Shown here piece by piece: positions 44,489-57,355 of a stretch of 64,000 bases of DNA; position 1 is the first letter of the stretch; every line of letters starts with the position of its first letter. Both the position numbers and the translations under genes were made by a program. The notes below the pieces were generated by a model. The model saw nothing but the letters and a program-made list of their open reading frames with translations. It did not search any database and was not told the DNA's origin. This stretch comes from Bombyx mori (taxonomy: Eukaryota > Arthropoda > Insecta > Lepidoptera > Bombycidae), in assembly GCF_030269925.1 (NCBI RefSeq), contig NC_085107.1:558001-622000 (forward strand). Direction: 5' to 3'.

Positions 44489-47400
44489 AAAATAAAAGAT
44501 AACTTTGTACCGAAAAACAGAGACAAGTTTTGACCAGTGTGCAATTGTCGGACATTTTCCCTACTTAACAAACTAAATGGTTAGTTTCTCCCGGGTCTGT
44601 CGACGTTTGCCGGCCGAAATATACCGTAGATTGAGATTTATGGAGTTTTGAATAATCGCTCAAATGATTTTTATAATGTACGATAAGAGCACACGAACCA
44701 ATACCCGTCGTACTAATAAACATATCGATACCTACATAGTTTGCTGGTTCTTTAATAACTATAATGAAGCTTATTAATGACTTTTTCTTTAATATGTATT
44801 ACTTTTTTTTTACTATAATTTTATTTATTAAATTATCAATAGCATGTTATGTATTTCTCAGATTTATTAAATTTAAATTTTAGCATCGCGTAAATAATAG
44901 ATTCAATTCCTTCAATCTTTTCCATGACGAGTTTTCGAAACTCTACTAGCCCGCTATAAGAAAAAAATGTGATTTTTTTAGGCTCCCATAACTAATTATG
45001 AATAAGACCGTTAATCCTAAGCCTTGTTGGGAAACGGATTTTTACTGAATTTATAATAAAATTAGGTACATGTAATTTAAATACCGTAAAATTAATGAAC
45101 GGAATGGACTTCGGGAAAACCGAAGTTTACATTATTGTTCCTTTGATGCCGTAAATAGTTTTATGATGGAACGTTACTGATAAGATCAAAAAGAAATTAT
45201 CTCTCAAATGGCGGTATTAACTTTGAAATACAATTATGATCAATTTGAAAACACATTGATAAAACGGCTCACTCTCTCAGCATTATCTTATCTATGAAGC
45301 TAAATGTATACTTCACAATGTAATTATGTTCGTACATTAAACAAATTATTATCGAAAACAATTCTTTAAAACTTTTGTGGTTAAGTGATATTAATGATTT
45401 AGTTTTGTGCTGTGGAAGAGCTCAGGTTCTGTTGTTAAATGGTTACAGGAGCCAATAGAAATCACAAATCCACTGCCCTGATCCAACTTAAGCTAAATCA
45501 CTTTACACCACAACGCGTGTGCAGCTGGGAAGAGATTTCCCAACTTGTAAAACTTCATCGAGTCTGCGGTCGAGAACAATGCAGAAGGATTCGAATCACC
45601 CTTAATTAACAAGCTTGTACGACTGACACTGACTCTCGCAACTGAATTAGCACTAAGCAGGAACTGAATTCTCAATCTGCAGTTGAGACCCTTTCTTTGA
45701 GATATCCAGATCTAGCCTTGGAACAGTACAAACTTGTCTTCACGTGCGTTTTCAGCGACATCACAATCGCAAACTAATTTAGAATTTAATTGAAAGCTCT
45801 TTGTGGTTTAACAGAAGTTTATGAACGAAAGGAATGTTTTAGTTAGTGGCCCTGACTGTTCTCTGCTTAACAATTCACATTTCTCAGAATGCTTCCGGAT
45901 CTGGTATTAATACTAATTTAACATTACTAAAACAGTTTTTTTAGTCATTTGATATTTAATGCGCCCGCATTTTCAAGTTTACAGAACTCTAGAGAATAGA
46001 TTTCGAACTTCATGCAAAAGCCATTAGGCTGATTTAAATTTGATACAGGAAATGAGAGCTTACAGTTAAGAGTGAATAAAGACTGGAAACTCAGTTAAGC
46101 ATTTTTTTTATACACCAGTCATATTGACTGGTTATGGTAGAAATACGTATATTTAAATGGCTGGTAAATCTAGTGTTAATAAGCCTTTTTTCACATCCAA
46201 ATGAAAACTTCATACGTTCAGCGCTCGCTACCAACTACATTTATATTATTTTTCGTTCCAAATCTTCATGTTTGAGCTTTTGAGCTCACTCACCAATAAG
46301 AAAGGCATACGGGGCTACAGTAAGCCCGCGAAGCCACAAAATCTATTTCAAGTTTGTAGAAACGCAGTTAATTAGTTAAGTTGTTCAGTTGTTAAGACTC
46401 CTTAGCTTGCAAATTATATTGGTTGTAAGAAAATCGTTCGGAAAACATTGCGATAGACATAAAGTGCGCACTCGTGCCTATTATTCAAAGCCTAGTGTCT
46501 CGTAAGGGTAACCAATAAAATCTTGAAGCCATCTCAATCAAATTACTAATTAACGATAGAATTGTATTGTACAATACCTTCATTTATCAGAGCCTTCAGT
46601 TTAGGCAACGCACGTGAAGAATTTCATAACACAAACTATTTTTGAAATAACAAAGTGACGACTTGAAAACTACGCAGGGAACAGCTAGATAGTTTAGCAT
46701 GAACATTGTTTTCTCAAAAAATCTGAACAATTTTAATTGTCATCGTTTTTACAATAACGGCAGTTAAAGAGACAAATAACAAACTTGTCAATACCTTCGC
46801 TAGAAGTAATAGTGTTCTGTGGTCAATACAACTACGAGTACAACATTCGTAATATTAGAAATTATTATGAACGTGCGTCAATGTGCGAAATTACTTAATT
46901 TAACTAATATTAGTCTACTGATGCTTAAAGTCTAATACAATATTGCGTTTGATTTATATTCTTACTTTAGAACGAAGTACGTGTACGTGAAATAACTTTT
47001 AAACTATTGGAAGTAAGCGGTTTACTCCGAAATACATAAAATAAAGCTTAACAATCGTCTTAAAAGTCTGATTTGGTTTTTTCGCAACTCCACTAATGCG
47101 ACTTAACCTTATGCGTTGAAAAGTAAGTTTTTATTAAGGTGGACATTTTTCAGATTTTTTAGTATGTAGTTTTTAGCATTTAAAACAGCGAAACGCTTAC
47201 TTAGTTTTTGTTCATAGATTTATTTTAATAATTTGTTGTCTTACGAACGGTACACTTGCCCGAGGCTGTATTAACACGAAGAGGGCATAATCGGACTCAG
47301 CGGCCTCGTATGAGTGACATCTTCACATGATGAATAGCGATTTGCACTTTGCATATTTGTAATTGTTTAGCTGTGTTTAAAACATATTTACTTTACGTTT

Positions 47401-48937
47401 AACATTGCTAATGGCATGGGTGGCAGTTGACTTTAAGAGACTTGTTTTGCTTGGCAATAAAAGAAACGAAATAAAAGTTGAAATTTGTGCTCGACAACAC
47501 ATTTAAGAGGGTATTTCAAGTTCGCATATCTCTCCGTAGGTTCTGAAATTTTTGGGGTCTACAGAAGCCACCACCGTTTAAATCATGATAGGATACGCAG
47601 TTCTAGTAGACAACTCGTCATCAATGATCGTACTGTCGATATGCTTTGAATATGTCAATGCGATACAATGTTACAATATTACGCGATACAATATTAATGA
47701 CGGCTGCATAATTTGAATTATTTTTGAAGTTAGCTTTTTGGCATACATAATCTAATAGATTGCGTTTTGAAGATAAATCGACATTTTGTACTACACTTAT
47801 GTTGTGACAGGAGGCTATTTTTTTAAATGTCTCCGATATAGATGTCGTGATGAATGTCGATGGCACATGGGCCGTAATGTGCCGGAGTTGTAAAAAAGAA
47901 AAACACATGGCCAGCAATTAACTCCCATTTTAAAACTAACAAACAGCTTTAGTCCTTCCGTTGAAGTTATCATTAAAAATAAAATAGATTAAATGAATTA
48001 AAATTATAAATTTAAATTAAATATTGCAGAATTAAATATTAATTTAAAAATTAAAATTATATATTTTAAAAAGGTCATTGTTTTTTTGACACTTCTATTT
48101 TGAAAGCTAGTAAATTCAATTTCTAACAGTGATTCTGTCAAGTGTAAAAGTTATTTCAGTTAACATGCACATAGTGTTTGCAAATAGCTAACAAATTCAG
48201 CTAGAAAAATGCTCACAAAAATAGCTATAAAATACAAAAATATTTAATATTCAACATGTGTTAACAATTATTTTTGCTAAAAAGCTATAGTCGTTTGAAT
48301 TAAAATTATATTTTCATGTTTACACATATGGTATAAATATTTTTATGCATATAAACTAGATATCTTTTCTTTATTCTTATTTTTATCATTAAAAAGGTGT
48401 ATAACTTTAAAAATATATTCAATTTCTAATAATTACCATCAAAACATTTAAAAAAAATTAAAATATTAGTCAAGTGACATCATAAATGTTTCATGTGTCT
48501 CCTTCATTTTATATAACAGTGCATTTATAGTGTAAGAAATTTAGTTATATAGAGTACCCCAATCTCAAAGAATGTCCTATAAAATCGCACATTTGTAAAA
48601 AACTATAGAGCACTTGAACATAAATGAAGCCACTATCCAAAATTAAAATAATTAAAATAATTCACATTATTTAACAATGTATCTTAAAATATGATAATCA
48701 ACAACAATACAATGTCAATAGGCACTCTTTTGTGAAATTGCTTTAAAAAGTTAATCTATATTCTGATGTTCAACAAGTGAAAACTATGCATTTGTTTATA
48801 GCAGTCATACATTTGTTATATTTTGTCATTACGTCATACAGTTCATATGCTTTTGATCACAAGCATTTCTTTGGTAGGAAGCCATTATGTTACACTCTGT
48901 AAGTATAACTATGAGCCGGCTTCCTTTTTAGCAATCA
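44489..48937. other. AT-rich intergenic stretch with transporter 3' UTR at its right end
   Basis: No gene recognised. A weak Bm1-like trace is seen at 45418-45490. The region left of 48937 should hold the 3' UTR of the minus-strand transporter; a minus-strand AATAAA is at 48370-48375. The 98-residue frame at 47621-47917 has no recognisable motif. Confidence 0.4.
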
Positions 48938-49939
48938 CTATACTGTATCAACCTTACCATTGTTCACAAGCACATAGGCAGGGGATGGTTTTCTCTTGAA
49001 TGTCACATAAGTATACAACAGACTTGCAAATACGCTGATATTTAAACCAACAAAATTCAACCAGGAGAAAACATAGTCACCACCTATTACCATGCCAAGA
49101 TAAGTGACCAAGATATTCTTCAAGCAGCCTATTATGGTTGTGGTTAGAGCACTGTTGTATTGTGTACATAACATAACACTATAAGACAAAACAAATCCCA
49201 TAATGCATGACATTAAGAACTGTGATAAAAATAATGGATCATTCCAGTGAGGATATTCAGCAGATCGCTCAAGGTCACCAGTTCTCCACGCCACCAATGC
49301 TGCTGGGACAAACATGAATAGTGCATTATAGTACATTAATCCATATTTACCAAGATCTTTAGCATCGAGCTTTTTCTTCATATATACACCATTTGCAGCA
49401 GTAAATGCATCATTCAGCAGTACAAGGGTGTAACCAGTAACAGAGAAGGTGACATCATCAGCAGCAGCAAGCAGAGCACCTCCTACCATGGCAAGAACAC
49501 TTGCTTGTACAGGCCAAGATGCTCTTACACCAAGTACCATACGCTCTAAAATCATAGTCATCAAAATACTGAAGCGTCGAAGAGCCGTGAACATTGGTAA
49601 ACTCAATTCTTTGGTGCCTCCAAGGCCAGTTGCCATGTTTCCTAGGTAGATCAGTGGTAGAGGCCATATCCGTCGCGCTATGCCTGAATCCAAAGGCGGG
49701 TACTGGACTAGTTTGGCTGATCGACCAAACCACAGCACCATGATGGTGGCGACCATCTGTCCCAGGCCTAATACTTGATATGAAGGGAATGCATAAGTAG
49801 TCAGCACAGTTTTGTTGACAACCGTGATCATGAATGAAGCTATTGCGTAAAATAATGCACTAAGGATTTTTTTGACCATTTGGGCCCGGTCCGCTGCTTC
49901 TGCCTCTTCCTGTGTGCTATTTCCCGACATGATAACCAC
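48938..49939 (-). CDS. frc: SLC35D-type nucleotide-sugar transporter, intronless
   Basis: A 333-residue protein without introns, rich in hydrophobic segments (about 8-10 membrane helices) after a short acidic cytosolic N-terminus. It matches the SLC35D1/D2 group, to which Drosophila fringe connection belongs, along its whole length: VVNKTVLTTYAFPS near 40, FTALRRFSILMTM near 118, the NDAFTAANGVYMKKKLDAK block near 175, KYGLMYYNALFMF near 197, and CTQYNSALTTTIIGCLKNI near 260. The family exchanges UDP-sugars (UDP-GlcNAc, UDP-GlcA, UDP-GalNAc) for UMP across Golgi or ER membranes, which supports heparan sulfate synthesis and Notch glycosylation. The N-terminus MVIMSG has a second Met at residue 4, which could be the true start. 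Exact substrate range cannot be read from sequence. It lies head to head with the BTB gene. Confidence 0.93.
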   Translation of the reverse strand: MVIMSGNSTQEEAEAADRAQMVKKILSALFYAIASFMITVVNKTVLTTYAFPSYQVLGLGQMVATIMVLWFGRSAKLVQYPPLDSGIARRIWPLPLIYLGNMATGLGGTKELSLPMFTALRRFSILMTMILERMVLGVRASWPVQASVLAMVGGALLAAADDVTFSVTGYTLVLLNDAFTAANGVYMKKKLDAKDLGKYGLMYYNALFMFVPAALVAWRTGDLERSAEYPHWNDPLFLSQFLMSCIMGFVLSYSVMLCTQYNSALTTTIIGCLKNILVTYLGMVIGGDYVFSWLNFVGLNISVFASLLYTYVTFKRKPSPAYVLVNNGKVDTV

Positions 49940-51653
49940 GTAATTAACTGATGAACTAATTTAATATCACTGGCACGCAAACATCATAAAGTCTTGCTGA
50001 TCGGCACAACTGTTAACATTTTTATCACACACTAATTTAAAAATAATAATATACACTTTTAAAATATTTATTATTGATTTCATTTAAAACCAAATAAATT
50101 TAAAAAAAACAATGCTTACTCTGCATTCCCTACCGTGCATATCATCAGTGGATGACAATATTTGACCAATGACATTAATGACATTAATGCATGATGGAAA
50201 TTTTCAAGATTGACGCCTGACAGTGAAACATTGGAAGGATTGATTAGTCCAATGACAAGTTAAAGGCCACATAGCCAAAATCTTTTGATAAAAAAGGATG
50301 AAGCCATGTCACAAATTGTAATTAAATGAGATATTGACAGCACACCAAGTAGATCTTGTTTAAGATGAAATAAAATAATCTTTCAGTAAAATAGTGAATA
50401 TTTACTAAGAGCCTGTTACTGTTTTGAATGGACCCAAGAAACTACACAATGTACTTTCAGAGTAGATTAACGGTTAATAAATCCGTACTTGAACTTATAC
50501 TAATAACGCTAAAACCTGAAGATTGAAACACTAGATTAATAAAGAAAAACAAATAACAACAACTTCACTTCCTGGTGAAATGTCTTAGCCCGATGTTCTA
50601 GTGAAGATGTCCTAAAAAGTCCAGTTACCAATAGTTAAAAACAAATGAAACTAGAAAGGACCAAGAAACAAATAATAGCTTGATCATAAGCTGATTGGAA
50701 AATTTAAAGTGGCTGTACTGAATACCTACTTAATTACATAGTTTGCATGTATTTTATTACGCATTTTGATTATCAATCTATGAAATAAATAGAACGGCTT
50801 TAGTTTTAATATATACGGACTTTTACTTTTTATTTTATTAAAAATAACTTTCCAATGCTGACTTCTTTAATTTTGAATATAATTGAAATGAAGCTTAGAT
50901 ATGGCCCATTTTATTGTAAACGTGTTTTTGTAATGATCTGACAATTGAATAATAGCAGTTACTTTGAGTGGTGTTTATTTTCATCATAGTATCATAAAAT
51001 TATTTTTACTAATCGGGTACTATTTTCTTTGGAAAAAGCCCAAGTAAAGACAGAGAGAGAAAAATGTTGAAGTTTTTTCTTTCAGTTTTCAGTCTATGGT
51101 TTCAAGCTCTGTTAAAACTTTAAAAATTTAATACTAAATATTTGGTAAAACAATTATTAATAGATTTTAGATACCTAGCTGTTTTGTATTAAACTGAATT
51201 TGATGCATTATTTTTAGCGTAGAAATTTTATATTGTATCAAGATAATGTTCTAAAAATAAAAAACAATGTTGTTTTTGCGCATTTTTTTTTCTTCTAGAC
51301 TTGACATAACGTTGTTAATGTTTGTCGAACAATGAACGGTGCATTGTGAATTTTGTGAAGCAAACGCAAACCGTGCGACATTTTGTTGTTTTTTTTTTCA
51401 TTGTTGCAATTCTACATTGTATAATACGCGTGAATCGAATCGAAGCGCTTGTGGCGTATACGTGATGCGTATTTTTGCACGATGAAATTATAAAAACGAG
51501 ATTTGGAATAAGTATACGTGGGCAGTTAGCTTGTTTGCGTTTTCAGTGATGTATCACTGTAGGGACGCGTAGTAAGTACTGAAAGTGTTACGGGTAGCGG
51601 ATAGTAGGGCGGAGGTGTATTTTCGGAGGAGATTTGGCGCGTCTACGTTTAGG
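49940..51653. other. Shared upstream region of transporter and BTB gene
   Basis: About 1.7 kb between the two divergent start codons, mostly AT-rich; the last 350 bases before the BTB start are richer in CG dinucleotides (GACGCGTAG, GGCGCGTC) and probably hold the BTB 5' UTR. No clear core promoter was picked out. Confidence 0.35.
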
Positions 51654-51839
51654 ATGGCGATGGCAGAACAGTTCTCGTTGCGGTGGAACGACTTCCATTC
51701 GAACTTGTCTCAGTCTTTTCACGCTTTGCTGGAAGGCGAGGACCTGGTGGACGTGACGCTTGCGGCGGGTGGCCAGTATGTCCATGCACACAAGCTTATC
51801 CTCTCGGTCTGCAGCCCTTATTTTAAGGAACTATTCAAG
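51654..51839 (+). CDS. BTB/POZ transcription factor, exon 1
   Basis: The coding start is taken at ATG 51654 ([14 protein letters not shown]), since family members begin just before the FSLRWN motif; an upstream in-frame ATG at 51585 and ATG 51660 are alternatives. The exon codes the first half of the BTB domain ([20 protein letters not shown]) and ends after LFK in phase 0 at a GTATGA donor. The FSLRWN start marks the ttk/lola/mod(mdg4) group of insect BTB nuclear proteins, which dimerise by this domain and regulate chromatin and transcription. The exact orthologue was not identified; resemblance to mod(mdg4) and lola is at the level of the group. Confidence 0.92.
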
Positions 51840-53277
51840 GTATGACTCATACTTTTTATTTTGTAATTCAGTTTATGAGTAAAATTGCAACTCTGAAACA
51901 GATCAATATCAATCAAGATCAATGTATGTGACGCCTATTTATGGCATTTATGTGAAAATATTTGCTTGCAGTAGTACATCACTTTGCTTCTTATTTTGGT
52001 TTTTGTCTATTATTTCTATAGTCAGTGAATTAGTCATAGATGCCATTGTTTTTAAATTGTTCACAAGTATATGCTAGGTATATATATGTATACCGTATGC
52101 AAAACAACATTAGTATTCTGAACAAAAACCATAACGGACCATAATATAGAATATTGACTAGCTATTCAAGAGTATTAGGATACATGTTGGATTTTAAAGT
52201 GTCCTGTAGAGATGTTGTTTTCTATGTTGACTTTTATAATGAACCCTCATCTTTTAATACATTACCTCAAATTCGTCTTACTAAATAGCTACATACATTA
52301 TGTTGTCATTTTCATAAAAAAATTGCAAAACATTCAATGATAAAATTTACGCAATCTTAAAGTATTTTAAAACTTTTTACCGATGTTTTGTTATGCACAT
52401 TAATAGCATTTCAAGAAAATTACTATTAAAATTGTAATCATAACTAAGAGTGAAAAAAGGTTAGTTAGAAGAAAAAAGACAATTGAACAGAACTTTCGTT
52501 TATTTTGATAAATTGGATCTGTAATTAGAGTATCTAATATTATAATTTTTAAACTATCCAAGCAGTGATGATGTCAATCTATAATAATATTTGAAATTGG
52601 AGAAAAATACTATTAATACATTAGTGGTTAAAAAAACATAGTTTATAACTTATAAAGAAGATAAAAAAGATTACTTTGCATATATTTCATAAATTATTTG
52701 CTAAAAAATATAGCATTTATTTTGTTATATAGTGCAAAAAGTGAAATCTTACCACGCAAAGTAACAATAAACCCTACCTATGGAATTTGTAGGTTGTGAA
52801 ATATAATTTCAAAATGCAATAAGAGCTTTAGTTTTAGTCAGCTGATTCACAACACTGTAACAATTTTACACAGTAAATAGATAGAGCAGCAACTTAATTC
52901 CATCCATTTACTTGATATTGTTGTTGTATACATGCAGATATTGATCATAAATAAATTTAGTTATTACAGTCAGTACTGCCAATCTGGGTCACACATCTAC
53001 ATGAACTGTTAAATTCATCATTAATCATTTGAAAACACTTGTCAAAGTTATCGTCAATATAATATAATTTACTCATAGTTTATTTGATTAATTTGTATTT
53101 TTATTCCTTATGGTGACTATTATATACATACCTATACCATTAATTTAACACTGTCTTATAATTGTAAAGCTTCAATGATTGTTTCAGTGAAAAAAGTTGT
53201 GAAAACAAATGATCAAATATATATTTCTATGACCTACATCAGTCATAAAGGAACTAGATAGTTATCCAACTTGATTG
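51840..53277 (+). other. BTB gene intron 1, left part
   Basis: AT-rich; no repeat or coding sequence recognised. Confidence 0.6.
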
Positions 53278-53400
53278 ATTTGGTGGTGCAGTAGTAACAC
53301 CTTTAACTTTTGTGTCGGAGGGTTGTAGGTTTGATTCTTACCATGAGCAAATATTCATGTAATTTGGCTTTGCTGTGATTTGGCTACATTCAAGATATTT
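53278..53400 (+). repeat. Family T SINE head, plus orientation
   Basis: TGGTGGTGCAGTAGT and GGTTTGATTCTTACC read as A and B boxes of the same tRNA-like head seen inverted at 53675. The body is short or diverged. Confidence 0.5.
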
Positions 53401-53434
53401 AATCAAAAACAATTAAAGCTCTGGTGCACCATTA

Positions 53435-53675
53435 TCAAAATTATAATAATCAGGGACAAGTCTCACACTGTCATCTGGCCCCAATTTATGATTCCCTGTA
53501 CTGTGGGAACTAGAGACTTATATTTATATGACTTATATGACAATAAATGTATAGATAACACACACCCAGACAAAGAGCAAATAGAGCTGTTCAGCACCAA
53601 TGCTTACCCAATGTTGTTACAACCCACGGTGCAACACTAAGTGGTGCTATCTACTGCACCACCGTGTCAGTTAGT
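53435..53675 (-). repeat. tRNA-derived SINE, family T, minus orientation
   Basis: On the minus strand it starts ACTGACACGGTGGTGCAGTA and runs through the body words shared with 44266-44488 (GGGAATCATAAATTGGGGCC, TTTGCTCTTTGTCTGGGTG). It is tail to tail with the head at 53278 inside BTB intron 1. Confidence 0.65.
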
Positions 53676-53784
53676 GTAACAGTTATTTTTATGTCACCAA
53701 TGTTTATCACTAGTTAAACCTTTTTTCCCAAACCCAAGTCAATGAAGAAATGGTGCCACTATTTTAGTTTTTTTTGTCATACAG

Positions 53785-53958
53785 ATGAATCCATGTGAGC
53801 ATCCAATAGTAATTCTCAAAGATGTGGAGCTGCAAGAGCTACGTCAGCTCCTTCAGTTCATGTACCGAGGTGAGGTGCATGTACGTCAGCAAGAGTTATC
53901 CGGGTTCTTACACACAGCCGAGTTGCTTCAAGTTAAAGGCTTAACTGGTGGTAGGGAG
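53785..53958 (+). CDS. BTB/POZ transcription factor, exon 2
   Basis: Acceptor TTGTCATACAG ends at 53784 and donor GTAAGA begins at 53959. The 58 codons, in phase 0 at both ends, complete the BTB domain: HPIVILKDVELQELRQLLQF, MYRGEVHV, then the final helix ending LLQVKGLTGG. Residues such as the D of ILKDV and the MYRGEV motif are those conserved in the ttk-group domains. Splicing exon 1 to exon 2 gives a complete BTB fold without gap. Confidence 0.92.
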
Positions 53959-54106
53959 GTAAGAAAATTGGTGTCAACAATTTTTTTAACCTAGTTAAGG
54001 AGATATGGTTTATGTATAAGTTTTGAGGATGTAAGAGGTAGGTACAATATATGCTTTGCCCCTTCAGCAAAGTTGAACTTCGACCGCCCACCTGCGCACG
54101 CTTGAA

Positions 54107-54430
54107 ACCCTGATGTCCGTACTGGAGGAATGGTAAGATAGGCGGAATGGCGTGCTCTCCTTCCGCCTCATTCTGTGGAGGAATATCATTCTGTGGAGAG
54201 TCAGCGGGAGAGAGCCACATTCGGGTTGCCACCAAACGATACTTATCATGCGCTCGAAGCGTGCCCGCGACGAGATTTCGGCGCTGGTACCGGCGAAGGT
54301 GAACTTTCGACGTGCCCGATGCGGTACCGTAGTTTTCGTTCAGGCGAAGTGGTGGAGCCCAATGAGTTTTAGTTGTCTGACTTCGTGGATTTGTACTATT
54401 TTCCAGTATATTTGCACAACAAAGCAATAA
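54107..54430 (+). mobile_element. GC-rich retroelement fragment, family L, copy 2
   Basis: Lies in BTB intron 2. It shares CCGGCGAAGG.GA.CTT, ATGCGGTACCGTAG and GTGGAGC.C.ATG.G.TTTAGTTG with 27120-27465 in the same order. Short open frames on both strands here belong to this fragment. Class of element not determined. Confidence 0.5.
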
Positions 54431-56314
54431 TGTGTGCAGTATATGTGGTATCCTATATCTGGGTTCTGGCAACATCTGCTCCCACACAATAGGGTTAATT
54501 GAACTGAATTAAATTCATCCCTTTCAGTGTCCCACCACAGGCTCTTTGCTTGGGACAATTGTTTTCGATTACCACACTGGAACCACAACCTAAGTGACTA
54601 ATATAACGTGTACACTTTATCACTTTGACAAAAGTATAAAATTGGCTTGATCTTATAATGATGTTTGTTAACCAAAATAATCATATATTGGAATCTTAAA
54701 TTAATAACCATTTTAAGACAGTATTAAAAGCAAAGAATAGAAATTGAATTGAATGACTTCATAGCATCCGTACACTGATGAAGCCAAGCTATAAAGCATT
54801 TAAGTACAGAATTTCCATATTTGAAGAGAATAATTTTATTTACAGTTTGATATGCTGGCAAATAAATGTGTTGTAGCTTTTCTTATTTGTATTCATTATA
54901 TTCGACTATTGGTATTTGATACCTAAATGAAATGTATAAAGTTATTGAATACATAATATAATATAAATAGTATAATTATAAACATAATATAAATAATAAT
55001 ACATATTGCTTATATTGTGGATTTACATAAATCATTTCACAAAATTACAGAAACTACAAGTTCAATAAACACTTCAGATTGGTAATTGTTAGTTTATGAA
55101 ACATCCTTGATGTAGATCCACATATTTAAATGATTTCACGAATTAATTAGGACATACGTCATTCGTTATGATCTTCATTGATATGGAAACTGGTGCAGAA
55201 TTCACGAAATCGCTGTATGTTTTTGTTTTATTGTTTTTGTGCTTTTAGTTGAGATAACCTGTGGCAGTGACGTATATTCTGCATTAGCAAACTAGCAATT
55301 GAATCAATAAATAATTACAATTTTTATTATAATATCAAGTTTCACATGATTGAAACTGATTTGAAGAAAATGATTTGTACAATGTAATTCAATAATGCAC
55401 ATTTAAATATGGTGTCCAATTAAATGTCTAAAAACCTTAACAGTGTGTGTGTTGTTTGGTTGTGCTGATATCACAGTATTGTGGCCCGCACGTTAAACTA
55501 AAAGAACGCCAAAAGGTAACTCAAAATAGGTATAGTGATATGTGGCGTGTTTTATGTACTAATTGTGATGTTGCACACTCCAGGCATGCACAGCTATTGT
55601 TTATATTTTTCTGAACATAATAACTACGTAATATAAACGAGAGAAATGATAACAATTTTGAGAATTTCCGAATAACAACGAGCGTCAATCTGTCACAATT
55701 ACTCATGATTCCCTCGAGCGTGGTGTAAGAATGATTGAGACGATAACCTTTTTATTTTTAATTTTTTTTATTAGTCTGGTACTGTAACGTTGAATAAAAG
55801 TTGAATAAATAGTAAAAAAAATGCTGAGACGCACAAAATGGCATCAAGTTTAAAGTCATTTTGTGCCTGTCATTATTTTTTACTATTAGCATTATAATTT
55901 GTTATAAGTTTTATATTTTTGCATACTCATCAGATACCTTACAAATCCTACATGTAAATCTATTATCATTCACTTGATTGGGCGTCATAAAACTGAAGAT
56001 TAGAGGTACAAAACTTGATCAATCCGTCCTTGAGCTTATTCTTCGTCGGATAGGAAAGCCTAGTCTTGGATCATTTATGCGCGGTGAGTGGTTGTGTAGT
56101 GACTAACCATGTTTTAAGTTACTGTTTCTTTAGAATACCGATAAAATTACCCAGGAACATGATACCGATTAGATGGCTTTTACTAGATGTAAAATTTGAA
56201 TTTGAATTTAAACTTATGCTATAAAGTAAATATCGACTCGTCGTCTAATACTAGGAGCAGATGCAGGGACCCTGGTAACCGTACTCGTAGAACTCTTGTT
56301 CGACGTGAAACCTA
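54431..56314 (+). other. BTB gene intron 2, middle part
   Basis: AT-rich intron; nothing recognised. Confidence 0.5.
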
Positions 56315-56360
56315 ACATCAGCGCACTGGGTTTCTTGCCGGATCTTCTCAGCGGGTCGTG
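56315..56360 (+). repeat. Family E fragment cut off by a Bm1
   Basis: GCGCACTGGGTTTCTTGCCG and GATCTTCTCAGCGGGTCG match the start of 60366-60531; the rest is replaced at 56361 by the tail of a Bm1. Confidence 0.5.
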
Positions 56361-56508
56361 ATTTTTATTTTATTTTTTGCTTAGTTGGGTGGACGAGCTC
56401 ACAGCCCACTTGGTGTTAAGTGGTTACTGGAGCCTATAGATATCTACGACGTAAATGCGCCACCCACCTTGAGATATAAGTTCTAAGGTCTCAAGTATAG
56501 TTATAGTA
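56361..56508 (-). repeat. Bm1 SINE, 5'-truncated
   Basis: Tail and 3' body, ending in AAGTATAGTTATAGTATAG with a short local duplication (GTCAAGTATAGTATAG). Confidence 0.88.
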
Positions 56509-56804
56509 TAGTCAAGTATAGTATAGATTCCAATCCGTAGTAGGTTCATTCAGGAAGCAACTGTCCTTGAGTTGTTAGATCCTTCGAAGACTTCTTAGCA
56601 AATCCCACCCTTCTTGGCCGAACCCGTGCTCGTCTACCTGTGGTGAAACTGAAAAGGCTTTCGGGCCACCAGAAATCCTTTCTTCCAAAAAAGTCCTTCT
56701 TTGTACTTCAAAGGTATGGATGGCACTTATGTTTCTACGTATGAAGTATATAATAATATGTATATGAAAAATTTCCACTGTGCGCCTGTTTTTTTCGTTT
56801 AGAT

Positions 56805-57347
56805 CAGTGATTCCCAAAGTGGTCTATATCGACCCCTAGGGGTCTATGACAATCTGCAAGGGGTCTACGCCAGCGAAAAAAAATTTGGGGGTCCATGATA
56901 GTGGATCTCAACACATACACTGATAGTACCTATTTACTTACATCATACTATCTTATAATATCAAGACATCAGCCGAGGAGATTTAAAATTAACCCTTACA
57001 AAATTGACGCCAAATGTTGATAATTTATTGTTAAAGCATCAGGTTCATCCTTCTCACTAAAAATATTGACTTATTGCTTATGTTATTTTATTTATAGTTT
57101 ATTTTATGTTTATTTTATGTTACGTATATTTTATTTAGCAGATACAAAATTTTATTTTGAGTAGTTTTAATTTAAATTCAATTAATAAATGTATAAATTA
57201 ACATGTGTTTTTACTTTAAGTTTTTAACACTAAACTTTACTACAGTTAGAAATTTACAGGAAATCAATATCAGGTAAGTAGGGGGTCTACCCAAAACGGA
57301 AAAACATGGCAAGGGGTCTATGACACAAAAAAGTTTGGGGAACTCTG
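56805..57347. mobile_element. Non-autonomous hAT element
   Basis: Terminal inverted repeats CAGTGATTCCCAAAG (56805) and CTTTGGGGAACTCTG-like right end (to 57347; the base before TTTGGGG is G) fit the hAT CAG...CTG pattern. The flanks are an exact 8 bp duplication, GTTTAGAT, at 56797-56804 and 57348-57355. GGGGTCTA words recur near both ends (subterminal repeats). The 543 bp unit has no transposase frame. It lies in BTB intron 2. Confidence 0.88.
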
Positions 57348-57355
57348 GTTTAGAT

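Noticed and set aside
47621..47917. 98-residue minus-strand frame
   Set aside because: No domain, signal or splice context seen; AT-rich.
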